NCBI GenBank assembly: GCA_964367905.1
Contig: CAYIZP010000007.1
Span: 1-64,000 of the forward strand
Length of the DNA: 64,000 nt
Reading direction: 5' to 3'
Source of the DNA: CAUPWF01 sp964367905
GTDB taxonomy: Bacteria > Bacillota > Clostridia > Lachnospirales > Lachnospiraceae
In this document: positions 32,370 through 39,940 of the stretch, one piece after another
Layout: each line of letters starts with the position of its first letter
How positions within the stretch are numbered: the first letter of the stretch is position 1
Translations under genes and position numbers: made by a program
Notes under the pieces: generated by a model
Told to the model about the DNA's origin: nothing
The model's database searches: none
The model's input: the letters and a program-made list of their open reading frames with translations, nothing else

Positions 32370-32840
32370 TCACACTAACTCCTGTAATTTTTTCTTTGCT
32401 CGATAAAATACCAATCTCGCCCAACTATCTGTCTTTCCAAATAATTCTCCAATCTGCGCAAAAGGTAAATCCCCAAGAATCCGAAGCGTAAAGACTTCTT
32501 TATATGGCTCCTCTAGATTATGCAAGATCTGATGTAACCGCTTGACCGTCTCCTTATTAAGATAATCCCTCTCAACATCCATGGAACTATACAGACTCTC
32601 GCTCTCAATAAATTCCATGTTTTTATGCTTTTTAATATATGTAAAATATGTATTCTTCGCAATTTGACATAACCAAACATACAACTTACACTCTCCCTTA
32701 AACCCATCCACCTTTTTCATCGCTTTGAAGAAGGTGTCCTGTGTAATATCCTCGGCTATCGACTCATTTTTACATAGAGATAGTACATATCGATAAACAT
32801 CATGGAAATGCTCCTTGTATATTTTCTCAAACTCTGGCAT
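32370..32840 (-). CDS. ECF-type RNA polymerase sigma factor
   Basis: The 156-residue protein has region 2 at residues 10-75 (FHDVYRYVLSLCKNESIAED, then ITQDTFFKAMK) and region 4 at about 100-150 (LEEPYKEVFTLRILGDLPFA, then QIGELFGKTDSWARLVFYRA). It is the first gene of the sigma / zf-HC2 anti-sigma / ABC ATPase / permease operon. A promoter of ECF type 30 bp upstream indicates that it transcribes its own operon. GAGGAGG precedes the ATG. Confidence 0.93.
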   Translation of the reverse strand: MPEFEKIYKEHFHDVYRYVLSLCKNESIAEDITQDTFFKAMKKVDGFKGECKLYVWLCQIAKNTYFTYIKKHKNMEFIESESLYSSMDVERDYLNKETVKRLHQILHNLEEPYKEVFTLRILGDLPFAQIGELFGKTDSWARLVFYRAKKKLQELV

Positions 32841-32869
32841 ATCCTAGCCACCTCCTCTCTCACATATAA

Positions 32870-32895
32870 GACTTCTATAAATCAAAAACGTTTCA
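32870..32895 (-). promoter_or_regulatory. ECF-type promoter of the sigma / anti-sigma / ABC operon
   Basis: On the minus strand TGAAAC (32890-32895) is followed after 16 bp by AGTC (32870-32873). This matches the TGAAAC / CGTC-type ECF consensus except for one base. It lies 30 bp before the sigma start codon and 22 bp downstream of the MITE copy at 32918. Confidence 0.6.
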
Positions 32896-32917
32896 AATAT
32901 TTTTTATTTTCTATTAC

Positions 32918-33104
32918 ATGATACCAAGGTCAAAAGGTCATATGTTGTATGCTTGCATACAAAAATATGACTTTGAGACCGAAAAAACATGAGGAAATAG
33001 CCCAAATTGGGCGGATTCCGAATGTTTTTAGGATTGTGAGAGCACAAAGTGCGTAGCAATCCGTAGGTATCTAGGGTCAAAATAGCTTTTGACACTTACA
33101 TCAT
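32918..33104 (+). mobile_element. 187-bp MITE-like element, copy A
   Basis: An exactly 187-bp element is flanked by a 3-bp direct repeat TAC (32915-32917, 33105-33107). Its ends are ATGAT inverted repeats that continue as imperfect complements around GGTCAAAAG. Internal palindromes are a TAGGGTCAAAA/TTTTGACAC hairpin near the right end and GTATGC-TTGCATAC near the left. It is about 95% identical to the inverted copy at 40816-41002. It encodes no transposase, so it would have to move with help from another element. It lies upstream of the ECF sigma promoter, between the sigma gene and capA. Confidence 0.8.
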
Positions 33105-33112
33105 TACATTAG

Positions 33113-33149
33113 AAAAGATGAACTACTACTTTCAAAGTGTTCATCTTTT
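33113..33149. terminator. Terminator downstream of capA
   Basis: An 11-bp stem (AAAAGATGAAC at 33113-33123 with its complement at 33139-33149) has T runs on both strands. On the minus strand it lies 40 bp after the capA stop. Two tandem copies of TTTTAATCTATCTTA follow at about 33149-33178. Confidence 0.7.
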
Positions 33150-33188
33150 TTAATCTATCTTATTTTAATCTATCTTATTTAAATCACC

Positions 33189-34349
33189 TTACTGAATAAA
33201 TCCGCTAATATCTGTCATGCTTATCTCCTGAATCTTTTCTGCAACACGTTCTTTAGCATCTCCCTCTAGCGGTGTCGGTTTAAAGTCATTGCGGCTCGTC
33301 TCCGATGAAATTCTACATGGGATAATATTTACCTGATCATCATCCAACACCCCTTCTTCTGTCACTGTAAATGTCTGTTGGAAGATCATTGTGTCTTTAT
33401 CACTTGGATTTTTGTTTCCTCCAAACGAAAAGTTCCCTAAACTGTACGCAATATACTTTCCATTATATTTTTCAATACCTTGCACCACATGTGGGTGATG
33501 TCCAATTACTAAATCTGCACCTTCATCGATTGCCTTATGTGCAAGGTTTACTTGAATATCATTCGGGTTGTATGAACCCTCGTCACCCCAATGGAATTGT
33601 ACAATGACAACCTGCGCCCCTAGTTCTTTTGCCTGATGAATACGTGTCACCATCTCTCCTTCAATTCCTGCTCCTTCTCTCAATTCATACACGCCCACAA
33701 GACCTACCTTTGCTCCATTGACATCTACAATCGGTGTATCTTCATACCCAAAAGAGGTCACGCCTGCTTCCGCCAATACATTCTTCGTCTCTTCAAATCC
33801 AGCCTCACCAAAATCATAGCTATGATTATTTGCTACAGTTACTGCTTCGATTGACCCAGTTGTCAATATATCTACATAAGATGGTTCCCCCACAAATGCA
33901 AAAGTTTTATCTGCTTTTGCCGTCGATGTTGTCAATGGTCCTTCCAGATTGACCATAGTCAAATCATCTTCCTCGAAGATACTTAGTACATTAGACATAA
34001 AATAATCTGGTGTTCGATTGTCGTACATTTCCTTGAAACTTCCTCCGTACCCGTATTTATCATCTGTTCCCAAGGTACAATCTCCAGCTGCACTTATTGT
34101 AAATGAAATCGGTTCTGGTTTTGGGGGTTCTATTACTAGTGGTTCTACTTCCACTCCATCACTATTCTGAACATCTCCTGATGTTTCAATAGCCGGTTGA
34201 CTCTGCTCGCTATCTTGTCCTGCAAGTATTGTGCGAATACCAAAATATCCCCCGCCCCCTATCAATACAATGAGTAGTACAACTATAATTCCAAACCTCC
34301 ATGGTTTTACAATTTTCCCGCGTTTCTTCTTTTTATTTTGTTGTCCCAT
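33189..34349 (-). CDS. CapA family protein (PGA_cap metallophosphatase domain)
   Basis: The 386-residue protein has a short basic cytoplasmic part, one membrane helix at about 18-38, a Glu/Pro-rich linker, then an extracellular CapA domain from about 78. Metal-site motifs of the calcineurin-like fold are present: AAGDCTLG, VNLEGPLT, VANNHSYDFG, FHWGDEG and GHHPHVVQG. In Bacillus CapA this domain helps polyglutamate capsule export; no cap synthase genes are seen nearby, so the role here is unknown. It is a single gene, with terminator at 33113. Confidence 0.9.
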   Translation of the reverse strand: MGQQNKKKKRGKIVKPWRFGIIVVLLIVLIGGGGYFGIRTILAGQDSEQSQPAIETSGDVQNSDGVEVEPLVIEPPKPEPISFTISAAGDCTLGTDDKYGYGGSFKEMYDNRTPDYFMSNVLSIFEEDDLTMVNLEGPLTTSTAKADKTFAFVGEPSYVDILTTGSIEAVTVANNHSYDFGEAGFEETKNVLAEAGVTSFGYEDTPIVDVNGAKVGLVGVYELREGAGIEGEMVTRIHQAKELGAQVVIVQFHWGDEGSYNPNDIQVNLAHKAIDEGADLVIGHHPHVVQGIEKYNGKYIAYSLGNFSFGGNKNPSDKDTMIFQQTFTVTEEGVLDDDQVNIIPCRISSETSRNDFKPTPLEGDAKERVAEKIQEISMTDISGFIQ

Positions 34350-34479
34350 CTATCGTCTCCTCATAAATATCATTTTCTAAACAATGTTTGCCTTTATTAT
34401 ACTCCTTGTATCTATTTAAGACAACTGTTATAATACAACTATTATAGTCGAACAAGTAACTCTGAAGGAGAAGATTCCC

Positions 34480-35394
34480 ATGTACCATTTTATAATAAAT
34501 CCCCATTCTCGGACAGGCTTAGGTCTGAGCCTATGGAAAAAAGTAGAGCAATATCTAAAAAAAAGAAAAATCAAGTATACCTATTTTCTAACCGAGTATA
34601 ACAAACATGCCACGGAAGAAGTTGCAAAGCTAACATCAGGCAGTGCTTCCGTTACCCTCGTTGTACTCGGCGGAGACGGCACCCTGAACGAAGTGGTAAA
34701 TGGTATTCAAAACTTCTCCAATGTAACCATCGGATATATCCCGACTGGATCTAGCAATGATTTTTGTCGTGGCATGGGACTTCCTACAAATCCCAAAAAA
34801 GCTCTGGAAAATATTTTAACTTCAAAATCACGAAGACAAATCGATGTTGGTTGTGCTACTACTGACACCAAATCTAGCCGTTTTCTTGTAAGTTGTGGAA
34901 TTGGCTTCGACGCTTTAATCGGCTATCAAGTGGGATTGTCTAAGTGGAAGAAAACATTTAACCAGTTAAACCTCGGTCGCCTCATTTATGCTTTTATTGC
35001 AATTCAACAATTATTTTTTTACAAAACAACAAAGCTAAAATTGACCTTGAACGATACATCGACCTTTACATTCGATAAAAATTACTTTGTATCCGTCATG
35101 AACATGCCTTGCGAAGGTGGAGGCTTAAGATTTACACCCGAGGCTGACCCAGAAGATAGAACGCTTAATCTATGCGTGATTTCTAATATGCTCAAACTCA
35201 AGATTTTGACATTGCTTCCAACAGCGTTTTCGGGTAGACATGTAGGGTTCAAAGGAGTAGACATCCAGTCATGTTCATCTCTTGCGATTGAAACCGATAT
35301 ACCTTGTATCGTACATGCTGATGGTGAATTCTTAGGAATGACGACTTCCTTGTCGGTTGACCTACATACCGAAAGCTTGAATTTTATCAATTAG
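34480..35394 (+). CDS. Diacylglycerol/lipid kinase family protein
   Basis: The 304-residue protein has NPHSRTG at residues 7-13, the nucleotide-binding GGDGTLNEVVNG at 64-75, IPTGSSNDFCRG near 90 and CGIGFDA near 140. C-terminal HADGEFLG is typical of the DgkB/YegS/BmrU family, which phosphorylates diacylglycerol or related lipids in phospholipid recycling. GAAGGAG precedes the ATG. The tyrA-like gene follows 29 bp downstream on the same strand; co-transcription is likely. Confidence 0.9.
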   Translation: MYHFIINPHSRTGLGLSLWKKVEQYLKKRKIKYTYFLTEYNKHATEEVAKLTSGSASVTLVVLGGDGTLNEVVNGIQNFSNVTIGYIPTGSSNDFCRGMGLPTNPKKALENILTSKSRRQIDVGCATTDTKSSRFLVSCGIGFDALIGYQVGLSKWKKTFNQLNLGRLIYAFIAIQQLFFYKTTKLKLTLNDTSTFTFDKNYFVSVMNMPCEGGGLRFTPEADPEDRTLNLCVISNMLKLKILTLLPTAFSGRHVGFKGVDIQSCSSLAIETDIPCIVHADGEFLGMTTSLSVDLHTESLNFIN

Positions 35395-35423
35395 ATCTTA
35401 CTACAAAAAAGGAACTTAAAACT

Positions 35424-36290
35424 ATGAAAAATAAAACAATTACAATCGTGGGAATGGGACTATTAGGTGGCAGTTATGCCATGGGACTATCCCAAGCTGG
35501 CAATCAAGTATACGGAATCGATATCAATCCTGCTTCCATTACATTTGCAAAAGAACATAATTACATCTTAGATGGAAGTACAAATCCTGATGAATATAAT
35601 GACTATCTAACACACACTGATATTCTAATTCTGTGTCTCTACCCAAATTCATTAGTAAAATGGATCGGGCAGCACATTCATCTGCTTCCTACAAACGCAA
35701 TCATAACCGATGTGTGTGGGGTCAAAGAGCAGATTGTAGATAAGGTTCAGTCCATTACTACACCCTATGAAATCGAATTCTACTCTGGACATCCCATGCG
35801 CGGGAAGGAAACTTTAGGGGTGCAAAATGCCGATAGTGCCATCTTCAAGAATGCTAATTATATCCTCACTCCAACGGATAAGAACACTTCTAGAGGAGAA
35901 GGTGTTGTTCGTGATATTGCTAGTACCCTAGGTTTTTCCACCATCCGAATCCTCACACCTAGAGAACACGATGACATGATTGGCTATCTAAGCCAACTCA
36001 CCCATGTAATCGCCGTTGCACTGATGACGGCCAACTCTAATCCCAAGATTGTGGACTTCTCTGGGGACAGTTTCCGTGACTTAACTCGTATCGCTAAAAT
36101 CGACGAATACTTATGGAGTGAGCTCTTTAGCCTCAACAAAGAAATTCTGTGTAAAAATATTGATGTTTTCTCTGAAAATCTATTAGAGCTAAGAAATTAT
36201 ATAGAAAATGATGATATAGAGAATATGAAGAAGATGTTTCGTACTTCAACGGAGCGTCGAAAGTTGTTTGATACTTCATTGGGGACGTAG
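35424..36290 (+). CDS. tyrA: Prephenate dehydrogenase
   Basis: The 288-residue enzyme oxidises prephenate to 4-hydroxyphenylpyruvate for tyrosine synthesis. The NAD site GMGLLGGSYAMGL is at residues 9-21, IDIN marks NAD preference, and the substrate region GHPMRGKE (catalytic His) is near 120; YLSQLTHVIA near 190 is also conserved. No ACT domain is present. AAGGAAC precedes the start. The last codons and the stop lie inside a 43-bp palindrome (36277-36319), so the terminal SLGT residues may come from inserted repeat DNA. Confidence 0.93.
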   Translation: MKNKTITIVGMGLLGGSYAMGLSQAGNQVYGIDINPASITFAKEHNYILDGSTNPDEYNDYLTHTDILILCLYPNSLVKWIGQHIHLLPTNAIITDVCGVKEQIVDKVQSITTPYEIEFYSGHPMRGKETLGVQNADSAIFKNANYILTPTDKNTSRGEGVVRDIASTLGFSTIRILTPREHDDMIGYLSQLTHVIAVALMTANSNPKIVDFSGDSFRDLTRIAKIDEYLWSELFSLNKEILCKNIDVFSENLLELRNYIENDDIENMKKMFRTSTERRKLFDTSLGT

Positions 36291-36319
36291 TAAAACGTCG
36301 TTTTACTACGTCCCCAATG
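36277..36319. repeat. 43-bp perfect palindrome spanning the tyrA stop codon
   Basis: The 21-base arms at 36277-36297 and 36299-36319 are perfectly complementary around one central base. The arm reads CATTGGGGACGTAG followed by TAAAACG. It lacks a following T run, so it is not a typical terminator; it is more like a repeated extragenic palindrome. It separates convergent tyrA and the M23 peptidase gene and could still stop transcription. Confidence 0.75.
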
Positions 36320-36333
36320 AAAAAACCCTGTCC

Positions 36334-37467
36334 CTATATGTACAGTTGTGGATCAACCGCAACATTATTCTTCATGATTTGAAAATGTAGATGTGGACCA
36401 GTTGAGTTTCCAGTTGTTCCACATGCTGCAATATTCTGTCCTTGTGTAACAGTTTCACCTACGCTTACATAATTAGCCGAATTGTGCATATAAATCGTTG
36501 CAAACCCATTACCGTGGTCTATCGTAATCCAATATCCTGCACTCGAACTATATGTAGCCACTGTTACAACCCCACCCATTGCTGCATAAATAGGAGTCCC
36601 TGTCGGCCCTGCATAATCTATTCCTTTATGATATGTACTTGCTCCCGGAAGTGGCGCATCCCGATAGCCAAATGTACTTGAAATCCTTGTTAAACCTGGC
36701 ATCGGATGTATAAAACCACTATTTCCAGCTGATTGCCCACTAGATGCACCCGCTGAACCACCCGAAGAGGCATCACCTTGTGCCGCTGCCAAGGCCTCCT
36801 GTCTCTGTCTCTCTAATTCTGCTGCCTCAATTAATTTTTCCAATGTGTCTTTCGCCGCACTAATTTCGCTAGAGATACTTGACAATTCCACCTCTACTTG
36901 AGCCAATAATTCCTCTACCTCCGCTTGCTTAACAAAAAGCTCTTCCTGAAGAACTTCCAATTCCTTCGATTGCTCTTCAAGTTCTATCTGCTTTTCTTCT
37001 ATTTTCTTGACTGTGGCTTGATATTCCTCTAATAATTGGTTATCAAACTGAATAATCTGGCTCGCATACTCAAGAGTATTCAAAAATTCACCTATGTTCT
37101 TTGAATCCAGAAAAATTGCCAGAAAATCCGTAGCCTCACTCTCATACGAGTACTGAATTCGTTTCTTCATGCTATCGTATTGATTCACTTCGTCAATTTC
37201 TGCAAGAGCTAATTCCACTTCTGTCTCTTGAATTTCTTCATATGTTTCATTTATCTTTTTTTCAGTATCTTCAAGTTCTAGTGCGACTTCCTCTAATTGC
37301 TGTATAAATTCATCTTGTTGAGCCTGTGCCGCTTGCTCTTGCTCTTCTAATTCCTCTATATTTTCTTCTGTCTCTCCAATTGTCGTTGCTTCCGCCACAT
37401 TTCCACTTACCATACTTAGAACCAGAATCATGACTCCTGCTACCATTCGTTTTATCTTATATTTCAC
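36334..37467 (-). CDS. M23 family peptidase with coiled-coil (murein hydrolase, EnvC/NlpD-like)
   Basis: The 377-residue secreted protein has a signal peptide at 1-27 (ending VAEA). Residues about 35-225 are a long Glu/Gln-rich coiled coil, followed by an Ala/Gly/Ser linker, then the LytM domain from about 250. Zinc ligands are present: HKGIDYAG (His and Asp) and the HLHF motif near the C-terminus, so it should be an active D,D-endopeptidase acting on peptidoglycan crosslinks. Coiled-coil LytM proteins often work with FtsEX or in sporulation, neither of which is seen here. Confidence 0.92.
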   Translation of the reverse strand: MKYKIKRMVAGVMILVLSMVSGNVAEATTIGETEENIEELEEQEQAAQAQQDEFIQQLEEVALELEDTEKKINETYEEIQETEVELALAEIDEVNQYDSMKKRIQYSYESEATDFLAIFLDSKNIGEFLNTLEYASQIIQFDNQLLEEYQATVKKIEEKQIELEEQSKELEVLQEELFVKQAEVEELLAQVEVELSSISSEISAAKDTLEKLIEAAELERQRQEALAAAQGDASSGGSAGASSGQSAGNSGFIHPMPGLTRISSTFGYRDAPLPGASTYHKGIDYAGPTGTPIYAAMGGVVTVATYSSSAGYWITIDHGNGFATIYMHNSANYVSVGETVTQGQNIAACGTTGNSTGPHLHFQIMKNNVAVDPQLYI

Positions 37468-37596
37468 TTTGTACTCCTATATTCTCTTATCTGTATAATT
37501 AATACTTTACAATGAGCTTCTTTAGAAAATTATAGCATATTTTTCCCGATTTACAACGTAAAATATGTTTTTTTAATAGCTTTTTAATAGAAGTAC

Positions 37597-37627
37597 TAAA
37601 AAGAAGTGTTGCTTTCACAACACTTCT
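37597..37627 (-). terminator. Terminator of the rpsF-ssb-rpsR operon
   Basis: On the minus strand a 10-bp stem (37618-37627 with 37602-37611) and 6-base loop are followed by a TTTTT run (37597-37601), 14 bp after the rpsR stop. Confidence 0.88.
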
Positions 37628-37640
37628 CAGACATTCTGTA

Positions 37641-37901
37641 TTAATCTTGTACGTATGGCATCAAAGCTACATGACGTGATCTTTTAATTGCCACTGTCAA
37701 TGCTCTTTGGTGTTTCGCGCAGCTTCCTGTAATTCTTCTTGGTAAAATCTTACCTCTTTCAGAAATATATTTCTTTAACTTTGCTACATCTTTATAATCA
37801 ATTTCGTTTTGGTCTTTTCCACAGAAAACGCATACTTTCTTGCGTCTACGCATCCCACCTCTTTTTTTAGGGTAATCACCCTTTGCTTTATCAAAAGACA
37901 T
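37641..37901 (-). CDS. rpsR: 30S ribosomal protein S18
   Basis: The 86-residue protein has the diagnostic core YKDVAKLKKYISERGKILPR then RITGSCAKHQR, and a zinc-type CVFCGKD near the start. A basic MRRRKKVC segment precedes it. It is the last gene of the rpsF-ssb-rpsR operon, 46 bp after ssb. S18 forms a dimer with S6 in the small ribosomal subunit. Confidence 0.98.
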   Translation of the reverse strand: MSFDKAKGDYPKKRGGMRRRKKVCVFCGKDQNEIDYKDVAKLKKYISERGKILPRRITGSCAKHQRALTVAIKRSRHVALMPYVQD

Positions 37902-37947
37902 CTTGTTTACCTCCTTATTTTACTTAATCTACAATTGTAATCCTATT

Positions 37948-38397
37948 TTAATTGAACGGCAACGGCTCTTGTATTCCGTCTGGCAAATTCATGAATCCAT
38001 CTCCAATCGCAGCGCTTGGTGCTGCATTTGACCCGTCGAATGAACCTTGTTGCGTTCCCCCATTTGAACCACTGCTATTTTTACTCTCTGCAAATTCTTG
38101 CTCTTCTACCACGACTTCAGTAGTGTAAACCTTTACACCCTCTTTGTTCGTATAGCTTCCCGTTTGGATACGTCCACATACTGTTATGCGCATCCCTTGG
38201 CGAAAATATTTTTCTGTAAATTCTGCTGATTTCCCAAAAACAACACAGTTAATAAAATCTGCTGATTGTTCGCCATCTCTTTTAAAACGACGATCTACAG
38301 CCAATGAATATCTAGCAATTGCTAACGATGATTCTCCTGTTGAATATCTAACTTCTGGATCTCTTGTTAAACGTCCCATTAAAATAACTTTATTCAT
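37948..38397 (-). CDS. ssb: Single-stranded DNA-binding protein
   Basis: The 149-residue protein has an N-terminal OB fold (MNKVILMGRLTRDPEVRYST, FINCVVFGKSAEF, ITVCGRIQTGSYTN), a Ser/Gly-rich linker, and a C-terminal tip EPLPFN. The tip is a variant of the usual acidic DDDLPF partner-binding tail, with one extra residue. It lies between rpsF and rpsR, the classic arrangement, so this is the replication SSB. Confidence 0.96.
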   Translation of the reverse strand: MNKVILMGRLTRDPEVRYSTGESSLAIARYSLAVDRRFKRDGEQSADFINCVVFGKSAEFTEKYFRQGMRITVCGRIQTGSYTNKEGVKVYTTEVVVEEQEFAESKNSSGSNGGTQQGSFDGSNAAPSAAIGDGFMNLPDGIQEPLPFN

Positions 38398-38416
38398 TTT
38401 TTTCCTCTTTTCTATT

Positions 38417-38704
38417 TTACGCGTCTTGTCTTACGCACAAATATCTGAGTACATGATCCATGATACGGATTCTTGATTCTACTTCTGATGGAACTGTTGC
38501 TTCCGCTTCGAAGTGAATAAAGTAGTAGTAACCTTCTTTCATTTTCTGAATTTCGTAAGCTAATCTCTTCTTACCCCACTCATCAACATCCGTAATGTTA
38601 CCACCGAATCGTGTAACATTTCCCTTCACCTTTTCGATGATGGCTACTCTTTCGTCGTCTTCGATTTTTGCACTTAGAACAACACACAATTCATATTTGT
38701 TCAT
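38417..38704 (-). CDS. rpsF: 30S ribosomal protein S6
   Basis: The 95-residue protein has MNKYELCVVLSAKIEDDERV at the start, a WGKKRLAYEIQKMKEGYYYF core and HVLRYLCVR at the end, the standard S6 pattern. It is the first gene of the rpsF-ssb-rpsR operon. AGGAGG lies 8 bp before the ATG and can pair with an upstream segment in the leader, which suggests autoregulation. Confidence 0.97.
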   Translation of the reverse strand: MNKYELCVVLSAKIEDDERVAIIEKVKGNVTRFGGNITDVDEWGKKRLAYEIQKMKEGYYYFIHFEAEATVPSEVESRIRIMDHVLRYLCVRQDA

Positions 38705-38712
38705 ATCTTTCT

Positions 38713-38760
38713 ACCTCCTTATGGTCTCCGGCCCCTATTCTATGATAAGGACAAGGATTT
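38713..38760 (-). promoter_or_regulatory. rpsF leader with possible S6:S18 regulatory hairpin
   Basis: On the minus strand CCTTAT (38745-38750) can pair with ATAAGG (38717-38722), the latter overlapping the AGGAGG ribosome site of rpsF, and a GCCGGAGACC segment lies in the loop. S6:S18 leaders in Firmicutes use a CCG-containing structure near the rpsF start to repress translation. I see the pairing and the CCG, but did not verify the full consensus. Confidence 0.35.
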
Positions 38761-38835
38761 TAGGCTTGTCTATTTTTACAAGCACTAGTTTCACAGAGGT
38801 ATATGTTACCATATTTCATTATATAATGCAAGTAT

Positions 38836-39015
38836 TTATTTGCTCTCTCTGATATTTTTTTCTACTAATTTTCGTGTAACCATTATTTGATGTCCGCACC
38901 CACAACATTTTAGGCGAAAATCAGCTCCAACTCGAAGTATCTCCCATTGTGAACTGCCACAGGGATGTTTTTTCTTTAGTGTAATAACTTCCCCTACCTC
39001 AAATACTCGCGCCAT
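38836..39015 (-). CDS. DUF951 family protein
   Basis: This small gene encodes 59 residues beginning MARVFEVGEVITLKKKHPCG, with GADFRLKCCGCGHQIMVTR near residues 30-48. The HPCG and CCGCGH cysteine/histidine set is the DUF951 signature, probably a zinc site. DUF951 genes commonly sit before rpsF in clostridia and bacilli, as here. GAAAGGGACGG lies upstream of the ATG. The rpsF promoter (TATAAT on the minus strand near 38822) overlaps its 3' end. Function unknown; it is easily missed because of its length. Confidence 0.85.
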   Translation of the reverse strand: MARVFEVGEVITLKKKHPCGSSQWEILRVGADFRLKCCGCGHQIMVTRKLVEKNIRESK

Positions 39016-39039
39016 ATTAATAACCGTCCCTTTCTCGCC

Positions 39040-39064
39040 GTGTGAAAAATTCTATTTTTCACAC
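39040..39064. repeat. Dispersed hairpin GTGTGAAAAA-N5-TTTTTCACAC, copy 2
   Basis: It has the same perfect 10-bp stem as 22963-22987, with a different 5-base loop. Here it directly follows the sortase stop codon (TAG at 39064-39066 on the minus strand) and precedes the DUF951 gene, so it may act as a weak terminator between them. Confidence 0.6.
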
Positions 39065-39939
39065 TAATCTCCCTCCACCATGTCTTTCTCTTCTATTTTA
39101 ACACCTTGTACGATAAATCTTGTCTCATCATTATTTGTACATGTTGATAATGTTACAATCTGAGAGGCAGAATCTACTGCGACTCCTGTGTCGTAGAATG
39201 ATGTTCTCAACATTTCATTGATATATCCTTGAAACTCATCTGAATTCGCAAAATTTTTTTGGTATCTTGGAGAGGATGCGCTCACTTCTTCTACTGCACA
39301 AATTTGATATGTGATTTCTTTCCCGCTCAAAGTGTAGACATAAAAATATGGATTTTCCTTATAATACTCTTCATCCACATAGTTGTGAAGCTCTCCAAAC
39401 ATTGATCCATTATGCATATTGTGACCATAAATCAAGGTATTCGAGTCAATAAAGGAACCTTTATTCTCCATATCTACAAACAATGCACCAAAATCTCCTT
39501 GCTCGCCCTCGAATGTTGTTGTAAGGTACTTCTCGTTATCTACTGTATGGACAATTGGATAGCTGATAATTTCTGGTTGATTAAACCTGATCCACCCAAC
39601 CACTTCGTTATTTATTTTTTGCAATTCCACAAAATCCACATAGAAAATTTCATCGACCACTTCACCTACATCGTTAAATATTTCTGACTTCTTAACACCA
39701 ATTGATTCGATTTCTTCATATGCTTCATCGCCTTGTTGATACTTCAGGAAGATATTAACGAGTTGAAATACAGAAAATGCTGCAATCCCTATGAAAACAA
39801 CCATCAGAATAGGATAAATAATCCTTTTTTTGCTCCCTTTGTTTGCTCTTCGTCTATCTGCACGCAAATTCGCACGTTTTTTTATTGCCTCTAACCGACG
39901 GTCACTTTCATCCATATCATCATATCTATCATTTCTCAC
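39064..39939 (-). CDS. srtB: Class B sortase
   Basis: The protein has about 291 residues, with a charged cytoplasmic N-terminus of about 40 residues, one membrane helix (IIYPILMVVFIGIAAFSVF) and a C-terminal sortase domain. The catalytic set is complete: His in LIYGHNMHNGSMF, Cys in TLSTCTNN and Arg in DETRFIVQG. Class B sortases anchor particular wall proteins (often NPQTN-like motifs) to peptidoglycan. GTG 39939 is chosen: GGGGGAAG lies 6 bp upstream, 1 bp after the nudC stop; an upstream ATG would lie within nudC. No obvious substrate gene is adjacent. Confidence 0.9.
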   Translation of the reverse strand: MRNDRYDDMDESDRRLEAIKKRANLRADRRRANKGSKKRIIYPILMVVFIGIAAFSVFQLVNIFLKYQQGDEAYEEIESIGVKKSEIFNDVGEVVDEIFYVDFVELQKINNEVVGWIRFNQPEIISYPIVHTVDNEKYLTTTFEGEQGDFGALFVDMENKGSFIDSNTLIYGHNMHNGSMFGELHNYVDEEYYKENPYFYVYTLSGKEITYQICAVEEVSASSPRYQKNFANSDEFQGYINEMLRTSFYDTGVAVDSASQIVTLSTCTNNDETRFIVQGVKIEEKDMVEGD

Positions 39940-39940
39940 G

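Noticed and set aside
32904..33095. Short minus-strand gene in MITE copy A
   Set aside because: It lies wholly in the repeated element and has no ribosome site; recorded only as a property of the element.
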